From positions 1 to 64,000 of the forward strand of contig NZ_LGSS01000012.1 in assembly GCF_001190785.1 (NCBI RefSeq): a stretch of DNA of 64,000 nucleotides. The letters run 5' to 3'. The notes beneath the pieces are model-generated. The model saw only the letters and a program-made list of their open reading frames with translations. It was not told the DNA's origin and made no database searches. Below, piece after piece: positions 36,999 to 47,559 of this stretch (position 1 is its first letter; the number at the start of each line of letters is the position of its first letter). Source of the stretch: Gottschalkia purinilytica (GTDB lineage: Bacteria; Bacillota; Clostridia; Tissierellales; Gottschalkiaceae). The translations under genes were made by a program, and so were the position numbers.

Positions 36999-37565
36999 AT
37001 GAAAATGAGATATTCAGGGTTTACATTAGCTTTTGCATCTATTAGTATAGCAATAAATATAGTACTTGGTACTGCAACTCAAATGTTGAAGTTACCACTT
37101 ATCTTTCTAGATACTGTGGGAACTATATTTTCAGCAGTAATATTAGGCCCATTAGCAGGAGCTATAGTTGGAGGACTTACTAATGTTATACAAGGATTGA
37201 TTACAAATCCTAAAGACATACCATTTGCAATAGTTAATATAGTTATAGGATTAGTAGTTGGATTTATTGCAAGAAGATATAAGTTTAATCTTCCAGTTGC
37301 AATAGTTACAGGAATTATAATAGCTGTGATAGCTCCAATCATAGGAACTAATATAGTAATTGTGTTTTTCGGAGGAGTAACAGGAAGTATAAATGATATT
37401 ATATCTACATGGTTAGTGAAATCAGGGCAAAGCATATTTACAGCTAATTTCATACCAAGAATTACTGGGAATATGATAGACAAGATAATAAGCTGTATAT
37501 TAGTTTCATCATTGTATAGATTACTTCCTAAAAGTTTAATCGAAAGAAGTAAGTCAAATGCATAA
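36999..37565 (+). CDS. ECF transporter S component, copy 1
   Basis: A 188-residue membrane protein with about six helices and the pattern LIFLDTVGTIFSAVILGPLA then GAIVGGLTNVIQG, typical of substrate-binding S components of energy-coupling-factor vitamin transporters. It would work with a shared ATPase/EcfT module encoded elsewhere. ATG 36999 is preceded by AGGAGTGA. A second gene, about 75-80% identical by eye, follows after 177 bases. The layout resembles the CD3073-like S components linked with TudS-related proteins, one of which is at 8347 in this window. The vitamin or base transported is unknown. Confidence 0.75.
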   Translation: MKMRYSGFTLAFASISIAINIVLGTATQMLKLPLIFLDTVGTIFSAVILGPLAGAIVGGLTNVIQGLITNPKDIPFAIVNIVIGLVVGFIARRYKFNLPVAIVTGIIIAVIAPIIGTNIVIVFFGGVTGSINDIISTWLVKSGQSIFTANFIPRITGNMIDKIISCILVSSLYRLLPKSLIERSKSNA

Positions 37566-37742
37566 AGTAGTAATAAAGATAAAGAAACTTATGTATCTTG
37601 AATAAAGTGGTCTATAATGTTTTATTAGAATTAATTATAAATTTAGTTAAGAAATATATTACTAATAAAAATTTAAAATTATGAAGCTATTATTTACAAT
37701 AATTTTATAATGACATAAAACTTATGCATGGGAGAGAGATTA

Positions 37743-38312
37743 ATGAAGAGAGGATATTCAGGGGTTACTTTAGCTTTTATATCTATTAGTATAGCTGTAA
37801 ATATAATACTTGGTACTGTTACACAAATGTTGAAGTTACCACTTATATTTTTAGATACCATAGGAACTATATTTTCAGCAGTATTGTTAGGTCCATTAGC
37901 AGGAGCTATAGTTGGAGGATTTACCAATGTTATACTAGGATCAATTACAGATTATAAAGATCATATACCATTTGCAATAGTTAATATAGCCATAGGTCTA
38001 ATAGTTGGATTTATTGCAAAAAAATATAAGTTTAATCTTCTAGTTGCAATAACTACAGGATGTATATTATCTATAATAACTCCAATTATGGGAACTATTA
38101 TATCAATTATATTCTTTGAGGGACTAACGGGAAAGCTAGATAATATTATATTTATGTGGCTAATCAAATCAGGAAAGAGTATATTTACAGCTAATTTCAT
38201 ACCAAGAATTACAGGAGATATAATAGATAAGACAGCAAGTTGCATAATAGTCTCGTTATTATATAATCTACTTCCTAAAAGCTTAACAGAAAGAAGTAGT
38301 GTGAATGCATAG
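37743..38312 (+). CDS. ECF transporter S component, copy 2
   Basis: A 189-residue paralogue of the preceding gene with the same six-helix layout and the LIFLDTIGTIFSAVLLGPLA motif. The copies differ mostly in the central loop (ITDYKDHIPFAIVNIAIGL against ITNPKDIPFAIVNIVIGL) and in the last third, where KLDNIIFMWLIKSG replaces SINDIISTWLVKSG. I place the start at ATG 37743, five bases after GGGAGAGAG; an ATG at 37728 lacks a ribosome binding site. The pair probably arose by a local tandem duplication. A terminator follows at 38374. Confidence 0.75.
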   Translation: MKRGYSGVTLAFISISIAVNIILGTVTQMLKLPLIFLDTIGTIFSAVLLGPLAGAIVGGFTNVILGSITDYKDHIPFAIVNIAIGLIVGFIAKKYKFNLLVAITTGCILSIITPIMGTIISIIFFEGLTGKLDNIIFMWLIKSGKSIFTANFIPRITGDIIDKTASCIIVSLLYNLLPKSLTERSSVNA

Positions 38313-38373
38313 AACAATAAAACAATAAGACCATATTTGTTTGTATTAAATTAAAATAGAATAATTATGGAGT

Positions 38374-38412
38374 TAAAAGAGCTAATTAAAAAAATTGGCT
38401 CTTTTATTTTTA
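38374..38412 (+). terminator. Terminator after the ECF S-component genes
   Basis: AAAAGAGC...GGCTCTTTT with a T-rich tail (TATTTTT). Confidence 0.75.
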
Positions 38413-38594
38413 GTATACAGAAATAAGCTTTAATTAAGTGTTAAGGAGCAGTATTGTATTGTAAAACATTCATAATAATCTTATAATAAAAGTTACAGAA
38501 CATAGGTTTTGTATATATTTATTATTAATTCAAATAAGCTATTAATTTTTTGGAAAATAGATTTTAACAAAAAGATAAATCGGTGGTGAGTACG

Positions 38595-41500
38595 TTGCAA
38601 GATATGTTGTCTATATATAGAGATAGATTAATTAATTTAAGCTCAAGTAATAGAACACTAGTTTTGAAAAAACTTTATAAGAAGAGAGCTTTTGATTTAA
38701 GCTTATTAGGAGAGTTAAGTGAAGATGACTTTTATGAAAAACTGATATTTGGTTTGGCATCTAGAAGTAGAAATAAAATCAAGTTACTATCACTTGACTG
38801 TGAAAACTATTCAGTAGAAGAAGTAGAAAAATTGATACGATTGCGTTATCAATTAAATTTACTTAATAAAGAAACTATTTATATACAAAAAGAAAAAGGA
38901 AGTTATGATTTGTATATAGGTTACCCATTTGTTGAGGGAAATTTTAAAGATGGAACTTTTGTGAAAGCTCCACTTTTACTATTCCCAGTAAAATTGATTA
39001 TAGAAAATGATGAAGTCTTTATAGAAAATACTATAGATGAGAGTATAATGATAAATAAAACTTTTGTAAAGGGATTTCAGAAATATAATGATATAAAGTT
39101 GCCGGACTTTGAAGTTGAATTTGAATATATAGATCATGAAAATATAATTCAATGGGTTAAAAATTATTTAGGTAAGTATGGTATAAAAATAAATACTAAA
39201 AACCTATCGAAAGAAGTATCAAAATTTGAAGAATATACAAATAGAAATGTACCATTGTATGAACTTGGAGAACTTGAGTTAAAAAACAATTTAATAATAG
39301 GTAATTTTCCTATTTCTACGAGTGCTATATATGAGGATTATACAGAGCTAATGGGAGTAGCTAATCAAAATAAGCTAGTTTCAAATCTTATAGAAACAGG
39401 TGATTATGTATCGGATGTTGCAAAGGATGGCTATAAAGAAGTAAGTAAAGTAGATTTTAAAGAAAATGACTTATTCTTTGTAACGGAATTAGACTATAGT
39501 CAAGAAAAAGCCATAATATCTACTAATAAGAGAAAAGAAGTAGTAATATATGGACCTCCAGGTACAGGGAAATCTCAAGTAATAGTTAATTTAATAATAG
39601 ATAATTTGGCTAAAGGGAAAAAAGTATTAATGGTTTCTCAGAAAAAAGCTGCTATTGATGTTGTATATAATAGACTTTCAAAGTTAGGATTAAAAGATAG
39701 AATTGGAGTTGTAGTATCTTCTAATATAGATAGGCAAAGTATATTTTACAAAATACAAAGTATACTAGAACAACAAGAATACTACCATAATAATGACTTA
39801 GATAAAGAGTTTGAAACGATATCAAATGAGATAGATAAAGAAATTTTGAAGCTAGAAAAGTTAGCAAAATTGCTTCATGAAAAAACTAGTTTTGGATTAA
39901 CACTACATCAACTTTATTCTAAAAGTTTCAATGATTATGAATACTATATTGAACTAATAAGTGATAATTTCGGTAGATTTATTAATATAACGAACTATGA
40001 GCTTGAAAATATGATAGCTAATATAAAAAGAATATCTAAATACTTAAAGTATGATTTTAACAGCTGTATACTAAAAAACAGACAGGATTTTTCTAATTTT
40101 CAAGAGATAGAGAGAGATAGAGTTGTAAAAGTTCTAAGTAGGGTTAGAGAAAGTATAGAAAAATATGTAGAAAAAGCCCAAGAAGATAATGAAATAAAAG
40201 AAATCGAAAACTTGTTATTAGATAAAGGCTTTGACTTTATAAAAAATATAAAAAGATTAAGTGAAGATATAGATGAATTAAAAAACTATAATAAATTGCT
40301 AGATATAAAAGAGTTTAGTAGTCTAAATACTTTGGCTCGTTTAAGTAGAAATATTAAAAAGAGAAAGTTTTGGAAATTGCAGTATTGGAAAAGTAGAAGA
40401 AGCTTAAAATCTATACTTAACGAACATAAGATAAAGGATTCTTTACAGTACATAGATCAAACTATTAAATTTAACAGTATGCTATCTAAAATTAAGAGTT
40501 TCTATGGTATAGAAAGCTTAGATTATAAACTAGGCGTAGACAGAATAATATCTAAATTAGAAGGTTACGTTAAAAATACGAAATTTATTGAAAATTTGTT
40601 TAATGAAATAAATATATTAGAGAGATATTTTGATAGAAATTTTTTATCAGATTTAGAGAAACACATTTTTGAAAATAACAATTGGCAGTATATATTAGAA
40701 GATGTAGAAAATATAATAAAAACTGATTTTGAAAATATCCAAACATTAGATTATATGAAAAAGAATTTAACAGATAATGAAAAGATACTTATAAGATATT
40801 GTATAGATAAATACGGTGAGAATGAAAAAGAAATGGAAAAACTTCCAGATGCAATAAGAAATACAATCTATCTAAAGCATATAGAGTTAGCTGAATTAAG
40901 AAAAAGAGACATTTTAGGGCAAATAGATAATATGCAAAGTATAAGAGACAAAGTAAATCATCTAATGAAAAAGAAAAGAGAATTGGTACCAAGTTTAATT
41001 ATAGATAAGCTTAATAAGGATATAGAAAATAGTAAGTCATATAACAGACTTGGTAATGAAACAAATTTTAGAGAAATAAAATATGAGGTAGGTAAAAAAC
41101 GTAATAGAATGACATTAAGAAGGTTTGTTCATTCATTTTATGAAAAAGGATTATTTAGTATATTGCCATGTTGGTTAGTTACACCAGAAGCGGTATCTAG
41201 TTCATTTCCACTTAAAGAGAATTTATTTGATACAGTCATATTTGATGAAGCATCACAAATGTTTGTTGAAAATGGGATACCTGCTATATATAGAGCTAAT
41301 AGTGTAATAATTGCAGGTGATGATAAGCAGCTTCAACCAAGTGATATATATCAAGCAAGAATAGATGATATTGAAATCGAAGAAGAATATTTTGATGGGT
41401 ATATATCTAATGCACCTATAGAAGCAAAAAGTTTATTAGATCTTGCAAAATTTAAATATGATGGAGTTACATTAAATTATCATTATAGATCTTTAAATGA

Positions 41501-42527
41501 GGAATTAATTAATTTTTCAAATTATGCTTTTTATAATGGAAAGATGGAGATAGTACCTAATATATCTAATAACTCAGAATCACCTCCTATTGAACGTATA
41601 AAAATACAGGGAAGATGGATAGATAGGAAAAACTTTAAGGAAGCAAAAGAAGTAGTAAATCTAGTAAAGAATATACTTTTTAATAGAGAGTATGAAGAAA
41701 CAATAGGTATAATAACTTTTAACTCTAATCAGAAAGACTTAATAGAAGATTTATTAGATAGAGAAGCTACAAAAGATATGGAGTTTGGATGTTTATATAG
41801 GCAAGAAATCGATAGAAAAGATGGAGATGAGGATAAAAGCATATTTGTTAAGAATATAGAAAACGTTCAAGGGGATGAAAGAGATATTATTATCTTTTCT
41901 ATAGGGTATGCCCCTAATGAAGAAGATAGAATAGTAAGAAACTTTGGAAGTCTTACCATGAAGTCAGGAGAAAATAGACTTAATGTAGCTATAAGTAGAG
42001 CTAAGAAAAAAATATATGTGATTACGTCTATAGAGCCAGAAGAACTAGGAAATGTAGATAATTTAAGTAGAGGAGTAGTTCTCTTAAAGAAATATCTTCA
42101 GTATGTAAGAGCTGTTTCAAACAATGATAAAGATGGAGCAAATAAAATATTATATTCTTTATTGTCTACATGTGATATTAACAATAATATAAATCATTTT
42201 GATAGTCCTTTTGAAGAAGAAGTTTATGAAGCATTAGTAAGTCAGGGATATAGTGTTCATACTCAAGTTGGATCATCAGGATATAAAATAGATTTAGCAA
42301 TATATGATGAGGAAAAATCACAATATATTCTAGGTATAGAGTGTGATGGAGCAACTTATCATAGTAGTAAGTCGGCTAGGGAAAGAGATATATATAGGCA
42401 GAAATTTTTAGAAAATAGAGGATGGACTATCCATAGAATATGGAGCAGGAATTGGTGGAAAAATAAAGAAAAAGAAATAGATAAAATAAAAAGTAGGGTA
42501 CAAATAATAGAAAATACTTCTTTTTAA
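38595..42527 (+). CDS. SF1 helicase with C-terminal restriction-type nuclease domain
   Basis: A 1310-residue protein. The N-terminal part (about 1-230) is a DUF4011-like region; Walker A GPPGTGKS lies at about 320-327, a long helical insert follows (about 400-790), the DEAS Walker B at about 884, AGDDKQLQPSD, VQGDERDIIIFSIGY and NVAISRAKKKIYV complete a UPF1/AAA_11-12 type helicase. Residues from about 1204 form a Vsr/MTES_1575-like nuclease: SPFEEEVYEAL, the catalytic core GYKIDLAIYD..LGIECDGATYH and DIYRQKFLENRGW. Start codons GTG 38583, TTG 38595 or ATG 38604 are possible; GGTGGTGA best supports 38595. Such fusions occur in mobile defence contexts, but no typical partner gene is adjacent. 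Confidence 0.85.
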   Translation: MQDMLSIYRDRLINLSSSNRTLVLKKLYKKRAFDLSLLGELSEDDFYEKLIFGLASRSRNKIKLLSLDCENYSVEEVEKLIRLRYQLNLLNKETIYIQKEKGSYDLYIGYPFVEGNFKDGTFVKAPLLLFPVKLIIENDEVFIENTIDESIMINKTFVKGFQKYNDIKLPDFEVEFEYIDHENIIQWVKNYLGKYGIKINTKNLSKEVSKFEEYTNRNVPLYELGELELKNNLIIGNFPISTSAIYEDYTELMGVANQNKLVSNLIETGDYVSDVAKDGYKEVSKVDFKENDLFFVTELDYSQEKAIISTNKRKEVVIYGPPGTGKSQVIVNLIIDNLAKGKKVLMVSQKKAAIDVVYNRLSKLGLKDRIGVVVSSNIDRQSIFYKIQSILEQQEYYHNNDLDKEFETISNEIDKEILKLEKLAKLLHEKTSFGLTLHQLYSKSFNDYEYYIELISDNFGRFINITNYELENMIANIKRISKYLKYDFNSCILKNRQDFSNFQEIERDRVVKVLSRVRESIEKYVEKAQEDNEIKEIENLLLDKGFDFIKNIKRLSEDIDELKNYNKLLDIKEFSSLNTLARLSRNIKKRKFWKLQYWKSRRSLKSILNEHKIKDSLQYIDQTIKFNSMLSKIKSFYGIESLDYKLGVDRIISKLEGYVKNTKFIENLFNEINILERYFDRNFLSDLEKHIFENNNWQYILEDVENIIKTDFENIQTLDYMKKNLTDNEKILIRYCIDKYGENEKEMEKLPDAIRNTIYLKHIELAELRKRDILGQIDNMQSIRDKVNHLMKKKRELVPSLIIDKLNKDIENSKSYNRLGNETNFREIKYEVGKKRNRMTLRRFVHSFYEKGLFSILPCWLVTPEAVSSSFPLKENLFDTVIFDEASQMFVENGIPAIYRANSVIIAGDDKQLQPSDIYQARIDDIEIEEEYFDGYISNAPIEAKSLLDLAKFKYDGVTLNYHYRSLNEELINFSNYAFYNGKMEIVPNISNNSESPPIERIKIQGRWIDRKNFKEAKEVVNLVKNILFNREYEETIGIITFNSNQKDLIEDLLDREATKDMEFGCLYRQEIDRKDGDEDKSIFVKNIENVQGDERDIIIFSIGYAPNEEDRIVRNFGSLTMKSGENRLNVAISRAKKKIYVITSIEPEELGNVDNLSRGVVLLKKYLQYVRAVSNNDKDGANKILYSLLSTCDINNNINHFDSPFEEEVYEALVSQGYSVHTQVGSSGYKIDLAIYDEEKSQYILGIECDGATYHSSKSARERDIYRQKFLENRGWTIHRIWSRNWWKNKEKEIDKIKSRVQIIENTSF

Positions 42528-42548
42528 ATAAATAAAGGGGTGATGATT

Positions 42549-43094
42549 ATGAAGTTATTTTTTATGTCTGATATACATGGTTCATTGCATTATGTTAAAG
42601 AAGGGATAAAATCTTTTGAAAGAGAAAAAGCAGATTATTTGATTATTTTAGGAGATACACTTTATCATGGACCTAGAAATCCATTACCAAAAGACTACAA
42701 TCCTAAAGAAGTTGCAGATATACTAAATAAATATAAAGAAAAAATAATAGCAGTTAGAGGAAATTGTGACAGTGAAGTAGATCAAATGATGATAGAGTAT
42801 GATATGATGTCAGATTATTCCATAGTACTTTATAATAACAGGAGGATATATATAACTCACGGACATATATATAATAAGAACAATATGCTTAAATTAACAA
42901 AAGGTGATGTTCTTATACATGGACATACTCATGTAACTGTTGCTGAAAAATATGAAAATATATATATACTAAATCCTGGATCAATAACGTTACCAAAGGA
43001 CAATGGACCAAACTCATATGGAGTATTAGAAAATAATTTATTTGAAATAAAAGATTTAGAAGGAAATACATTTAAGTCAATATACTTAGATTAG
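42549..43094 (+). CDS. YfcE/MJ0936-family phosphodiesterase
   Basis: A 181-residue calcineurin-like metallophosphoesterase. All metal motifs are present: SDIHGS, LGDTLYHGPRN, RGNCDSE, THGHI and HGHTH. YfcE relatives hydrolyse phosphodiesters such as bis-pNPP or cyclic nucleotides in vitro; the natural substrate is not settled. ATG 42549 follows AAAGGGGTGAT; the earlier GTG 42540 lies within that site. It begins 21 bases after the helicase-nuclease and shares its terminator, so both are probably co-transcribed, which is worth noting given the helicase protein's nuclease domain. Confidence 0.9.
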   Translation: MKLFFMSDIHGSLHYVKEGIKSFEREKADYLIILGDTLYHGPRNPLPKDYNPKEVADILNKYKEKIIAVRGNCDSEVDQMMIEYDMMSDYSIVLYNNRRIYITHGHIYNKNNMLKLTKGDVLIHGHTHVTVAEKYENIYILNPGSITLPKDNGPNSYGVLENNLFEIKDLEGNTFKSIYLD

Positions 43095-43103
43095 AGATCA
43101 TAG

Positions 43104-43176
43104 AGCTTATTAAATAAGTAAAGCTAAATTTATTATAATAAATTTAGCTTTAAACATTATTTAATAAGCTTTTTTA
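43104..43176 (+). terminator. Nested double-hairpin terminator
   Basis: An inner 14-bp hairpin (43120-43152) sits inside an outer exact repeat AGCTTATTAAATAA (43104-43117 with 43157-43170), followed by TTTTT. Confidence 0.75.
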
Positions 43177-43219
43177 ATACTCATAAATATTGTTTTTATG
43201 TAAATTTTTATATTATCTA

Positions 43220-43360
43220 AGCTCTAGAGATAAACAAAAAGCAAATACCCTAAAGTTCCTACTTCTATAAGTGGAAGATTAGCTCATAGAAAAAGGTAAC
43301 TATGTAAAAAAGGACAACATACTATGTACAAAGAGGGACCTAGCTTTGGGTAGGTACTTT
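43220..43360 (+). promoter_or_regulatory. Structured leader RNA upstream of the chemoreceptor gene, type unknown
   Basis: The stretch folds by eye into a closed multi-branch structure: TACCCTAAAG (43246-43255) pairs with CTTTGGGTA (43344-43352) with one bulge, enclosing hairpins TTCCTACTT/AAGTGGAA (43256-43276), CATAG/CTATG (43285-43304) and ACATA/TATGT (43317-43327). G+C-rich unpaired segments such as AGAGGGACC resemble a ligand-binding RNA. It does not carry the GEMM-I or GEMM-II landmarks of cyclic-di-GMP riboswitches. No terminator helix follows; the next feature is the ribosome binding site TAGGAGG. Confidence 0.35.
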
Positions 43361-43386
43361 AAATAAAAGTTAGGAGGCATAACAAC

Positions 43387-45375
43387 ATGGGTCTAAGAAA
43401 TAAATTGACAACTATGTTTGTAACCTCTTCTATAGTAATATGTCTTGTTATAGGAAGTATAATTTATGTAGTTTCGTCAAACTCAATACTAGATATGGAA
43501 AAAGCAAACTTAACTTTAACGTCAAAACAAATATCTAAGCTAGTAGATGAAAGAGTTAATAATCAGTTTGACTATATGGAAAGAATAGTAAATAGAACAG
43601 ATCTTATGAATAAAGATATATCTTTGGAATCTAAAATAGAGTTATTAAAAAGAGAACTAAAAATAGGAAATTTTATTTATTTAAGTATAGTAGATAAATA
43701 TGGAAATGAAGTATCTACTGATCAAAAAAGTTATAATTCTATAAATCAAACTTATTTTAAAGAAGCTATATCAGGAAAAAGGTTCATATCAGATCCTATA
43801 ACAGATAAAGATAGAGGAGAAAATCTAATCTTATATTCTGTTCCTATAAAAAATGGAGATGATATAGATGGTGTATTAGTAGCTGCTAGAAGTGGAAAAA
43901 ATCTAGATGCTATGATATCAGGGGCTAGTCTTATAAAGTCAGGATACACCTATGTAGTAAATAATGAAGGTGTAATAATATCACATGAAAATAAAGACTT
44001 AAATTCAAATAAATATAACTTAGTATATGATCCTAAAAACAGTAAAGATACTGAGCTTAATGATGCAATAAATTATATTTTAAAGGAAAAAGAAGGTAAT
44101 ATAGTTTATAATAACGGTGAAGAAGAAGAAATACTAGGGTTTTCTAAAACAAAATCAACTAATTGGACCTTAGTGGCAGCAGCACCAAAAGATGAAATTC
44201 TATCTGAAATTAATGGTATTAGAAGTATTTTACTGATTATTTCAATAGTATCAGCTATAGCAGTAGGAATTGCATTTTGGATAATGATAAAAAGGATATC
44301 AGATCCAATAGTGATTATATCAAAATTTGCTAATAGCATATCTCATGGAAATTTTAATGAAGAGATTAATGAAAATATAATTAATAGAAAAGATGAAATA
44401 GGGACTTTAGCAAAAGCTTTTGAAGATATGAGGAAAAAGTTGAAAGAAACTATGGAAGAAGTGTTAAATATAACTGAAAATCTATCTTCTTCTTCATTAG
44501 AACTAACAGATAGTATACAAAATATAAAAGTGTCATCTCAAGAAATAGCTAAAACTATAGAGGAAGTAGCTAAAGGCGCAGTAGATCAAGCAAACAATAC
44601 TGAAAACGGACTTAATAGAGTAAATGAAATAGGCAATATGATTGATAAGAATAAAGAAAGTGTATTACTTTTAAATCAAAAAAGCAATGAAACAACGAAT
44701 GCAATAAAAGAAGGAGTTTTAGTACTAGAAGACCTAATCAAAAAAGCAGAAGAAAGTGAGGAAAAAATAAAAGAGGTTTATGACAAGATAGTAAAAACTA
44801 ACAATAGTGCAGAAAACATAGGAAAAGCAAGTGAATTTATAGCATCTATAGCAGAACAAACGAATTTACTTGCATTAAATGCAGCTATAGAAGCAGCAAG
44901 AGCAGGGGAAGCAGGTAAAGGATTTGCAGTCGTTGCAGACGAAATTAGAAAACTTGCTGAAGAGTCAAACGCTTCAACTAAAATAATAGATGAGGCAGTA
45001 GCAGAGCTACAGCAAAACTCTACTAATTCTGTTGCTAAAATTGAAAAACTATTAGATATAGTAAATGATGAAATGAATAGTGTAAACTTTACAAATGAAA
45101 AATATAAAGAAATATCTGAAGCGGTAAATTTAGAAGTAGAAGTATTAGAGGAATTAAATGAAATAAGAAAAGAAAAGGAAGAAAAGAAAAATAATCTATT
45201 AGTCCTAATAGAAGATTTATCTGCATTGGCAGAGCAAAATTCAGCAAGTACAGAACAAGTATTAGCATCAACACAAGAACAATTAGCTTCAACAGAAGAA
45301 ATAGAGTCAACATGTAGTAAATTAGTAGAAATCATTAAAAAATTAAAAGAGATATCTTCTAAATTTGAAATGTAA
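43387..45375 (+). CDS. Methyl-accepting chemotaxis protein with dCache domain, first copy
   Basis: A 662-residue chemoreceptor. A membrane helix at about 10-30 is followed by an extracellular dCache-type domain to about 275 ([53 protein letters not shown]), a second helix (about 278-300), a HAMP domain and a long cytoplasmic coiled coil. The CheA/CheW-contacting tip is [20 protein letters not shown], flanked by [14 protein letters not shown]. Extracellular ligands of this domain are usually amino acids or small acids. The start follows TTAGGAGGCATAACA. It is 110 bases upstream of a second receptor but with a terminator between. Confidence 0.93.
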   Translation: MGLRNKLTTMFVTSSIVICLVIGSIIYVVSSNSILDMEKANLTLTSKQISKLVDERVNNQFDYMERIVNRTDLMNKDISLESKIELLKRELKIGNFIYLSIVDKYGNEVSTDQKSYNSINQTYFKEAISGKRFISDPITDKDRGENLILYSVPIKNGDDIDGVLVAARSGKNLDAMISGASLIKSGYTYVVNNEGVIISHENKDLNSNKYNLVYDPKNSKDTELNDAINYILKEKEGNIVYNNGEEEEILGFSKTKSTNWTLVAAAPKDEILSEINGIRSILLIISIVSAIAVGIAFWIMIKRISDPIVIISKFANSISHGNFNEEINENIINRKDEIGTLAKAFEDMRKKLKETMEEVLNITENLSSSSLELTDSIQNIKVSSQEIAKTIEEVAKGAVDQANNTENGLNRVNEIGNMIDKNKESVLLLNQKSNETTNAIKEGVLVLEDLIKKAEESEEKIKEVYDKIVKTNNSAENIGKASEFIASIAEQTNLLALNAAIEAARAGEAGKGFAVVADEIRKLAEESNASTKIIDEAVAELQQNSTNSVAKIEKLLDIVNDEMNSVNFTNEKYKEISEAVNLEVEVLEELNEIRKEKEEKKNNLLVLIEDLSALAEQNSASTEQVLASTQEQLASTEEIESTCSKLVEIIKKLKEISSKFEM

Positions 45376-45376
45376 T

Positions 45377-45402
45377 AAAAGAGGCGATAAGCCTCTTTAT
45401 TT
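45377..45402 (+). terminator. Terminator after the first chemoreceptor
   Basis: AAGAGGCGATAAGCCTCTT with a T-rich tail. Confidence 0.85.
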
Positions 45403-45503
45403 CTTTTCATCATTATTTGACAATTTATACATAAAAATATAAAATAAATCTATTATAGGGAATTTATTAGTAATTATAGAAAACAATGAAGAGGGTGTTA
45501 GGG

Positions 45504-47501
45504 ATGAAAAGTATTAAAAGACAGATTATAACTTATTTTTTGCCAGTCATAGTAATAGCATGCTTGACTGTAGGGGCGCTCAATTACTTTATATCTCAAA
45601 ATGCTATAACAGATGTTGCTAAGGGTGATTTAAAAATTATAGCTAACAGAACCGCTTTAAATGTAGAAGACAGGCTAGAAAAACAAGTCAAAATAGTAGA
45701 AGAAATAGCAGATAAATATGAAATAAAAAACCCTAATATTACATTAGAAGATAAACTTAAGGTTCTAGAAGAAAAGAAAAATCAGTATGGATTTAAAAAT
45801 ATGCAAATAGCAGGTATAGATGGGATTGCAACTACTGTAACAGGGGAAACATTTAATTCTAGTAAGCAGTCACACTTTACTGAGCCAATGAGAACTGGTA
45901 AAGGGTACATATCAGATCCTATGGATAGTTCCGATGGGGTAAATCAATACATAATGGTGTCTGCTCCTATAAAAGTAAATGGTCAGATTATAGGGACAAT
46001 TACAGCCATAGAAAGTGTAACAAAAATAAGCGACATAGTAAGTGATATGAAGGTTTTAAATAGTGGATATGTCTATGTTTTAAATAAAGAGGGAACTATT
46101 ATAGCTAATAAAGACAATAGTCTAGTTAAGAAAAAATATAATTTATTAAAAGAATCTAAAAAAGATAATGAAGATAGTAGGATGCAAGAAATAACTAAAG
46201 ACATGGTATCATTAAAAGAAGGAACAGGTGAATGTATTTTACAGGGTGATGAAAAAGTAGTTGGATATTCTCCTATTAAAATTAAAGGTTGGTCAGTAGG
46301 AGTGATGATTCCTAAGAGTGAACTATTAGCTAATCTTAGCGATATTAATACAACTTCATTAATAACATTAATTGCAGTATTAATTGTAACATCTATATTA
46401 ATATCTATATTTGCAAGAAAGTTATCTAGACCATTATCAGATCTATCAAACTATGCCAATCAAATTTCAAAAGGAGATTTCACAGTAGATATTTCAGAAG
46501 ATATTTTAAATAAAAATAATGAGATAGGAAAACTGGCTTCTAACTTTAATGATATGAAGAAAAATTTGGGTGATCTAATATCTCATATATTAATAGCATC
46601 TAAGCATCTAATAAGCTCCTCTCAAGATTTAGATGATTCTTCGAAAAGTGTTGCAAGAGTGTCACAAGAAGTTTCTGTAACAGTTGAAGAAATAGCTAAA
46701 GGTGCAACTGAACAAGCAAATGAAATAGAAGACGGACTAAACAAAGTATATGAACTAGGTAGCACAATGGAAGAGAATTTTGAAAATATTGGCTTAATGG
46801 ATAATACAACTGAGAATGTAGTACATATATTAGAAGAGGGACAAGAAATAATAAAAGAATTGAACACTAAGACAGATGAGAGTGAAGAGGCTATAAATGA
46901 AGTTTATAAAGGAATATTAAAAACTAATGATAGTGCAGAAAATATAAGTAAAGCAAGTGAAGTTATAGCATCTATAGCAGAACAGACAAATTTACTTGCA
47001 TTAAATGCAGCTATAGAAGCAGCAAGAGCTGGAGAGCATGGTAAAGGATTTGCTGTTGTAGCAGAAGAGATTAGAAAACTAGCTGAACAATCAACAAATT
47101 CAACGAAAATAATAGATACTGCTGTAACAGAACTTCAAGAAGACTCTATTAACTCTGTATCGAATATTAAAAAAGTTTTAGGATTAATTAAGGAAGAACT
47201 AGAAAGTGTTAATATGACAGAAAAAAAATACAATGAAATTGCTATTGCAATAGATGAAGTTGTTAAGGCAATGAAAAACGTAGATTCATCTAAGAAAGTT
47301 ATTGAAGATAGAAAAAACGAAATATTACAAGTAATGGAGAATTTATCTACTATAGCTCAAGAAAATGCTGCAGCAACACAAGAAGTATTGGCTTCTACAG
47401 AAGAACAATTATCTTGTATGGATAGTATCAATAATGAGTGTGGAAAACTCGCTGATACATCAGGAGAACTTAAAGAATCTATATCAATGTTTAAGATTTA
47501 A
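45504..47501 (+). CDS. Methyl-accepting chemotaxis protein with dCache domain, second copy
   Basis: A 665-residue receptor with the same layout as its upstream neighbour: N-terminal helix ([19 protein letters not shown]), dCache domain to about 280 ([40 protein letters not shown]), second helix, HAMP, and a cytoplasmic coiled coil with the tip [20 protein letters not shown]. The sensing domains of the two differ much more than the tips, so they probably perceive different ligands. ATG 45504 is preceded by AGAGGGTG; the ATG at 45486 has no ribosome binding site. A bidirectional terminator follows. Confidence 0.93.
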   Translation: MKSIKRQIITYFLPVIVIACLTVGALNYFISQNAITDVAKGDLKIIANRTALNVEDRLEKQVKIVEEIADKYEIKNPNITLEDKLKVLEEKKNQYGFKNMQIAGIDGIATTVTGETFNSSKQSHFTEPMRTGKGYISDPMDSSDGVNQYIMVSAPIKVNGQIIGTITAIESVTKISDIVSDMKVLNSGYVYVLNKEGTIIANKDNSLVKKKYNLLKESKKDNEDSRMQEITKDMVSLKEGTGECILQGDEKVVGYSPIKIKGWSVGVMIPKSELLANLSDINTTSLITLIAVLIVTSILISIFARKLSRPLSDLSNYANQISKGDFTVDISEDILNKNNEIGKLASNFNDMKKNLGDLISHILIASKHLISSSQDLDDSSKSVARVSQEVSVTVEEIAKGATEQANEIEDGLNKVYELGSTMEENFENIGLMDNTTENVVHILEEGQEIIKELNTKTDESEEAINEVYKGILKTNDSAENISKASEVIASIAEQTNLLALNAAIEAARAGEHGKGFAVVAEEIRKLAEQSTNSTKIIDTAVTELQEDSINSVSNIKKVLGLIKEELESVNMTEKKYNEIAIAIDEVVKAMKNVDSSKKVIEDRKNEILQVMENLSTIAQENAAATQEVLASTEEQLSCMDSINNECGKLADTSGELKESISMFKI

Positions 47502-47507
47502 TTGGAT

Positions 47508-47545
47508 AAAAAAAGCTGAGAATAATAAAATCTCAGCTTTTTTTA
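47508..47545. terminator. Bidirectional terminator
   Basis: AAAAAAAGCTGAGA...TCTCAGCTTTTTTT separates the second chemoreceptor from the convergent proC. Confidence 0.9.
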
Positions 47546-47559
47546 AATTATATTATATA

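Noticed and set aside
43220-43360. Cyclic-di-GMP riboswitch before the chemoreceptor
   Set aside because: The conserved GEMM-I (GGACGCAAAGC, GGGTTACC) and GEMM-II motifs could not be found; left as an unknown structured leader.
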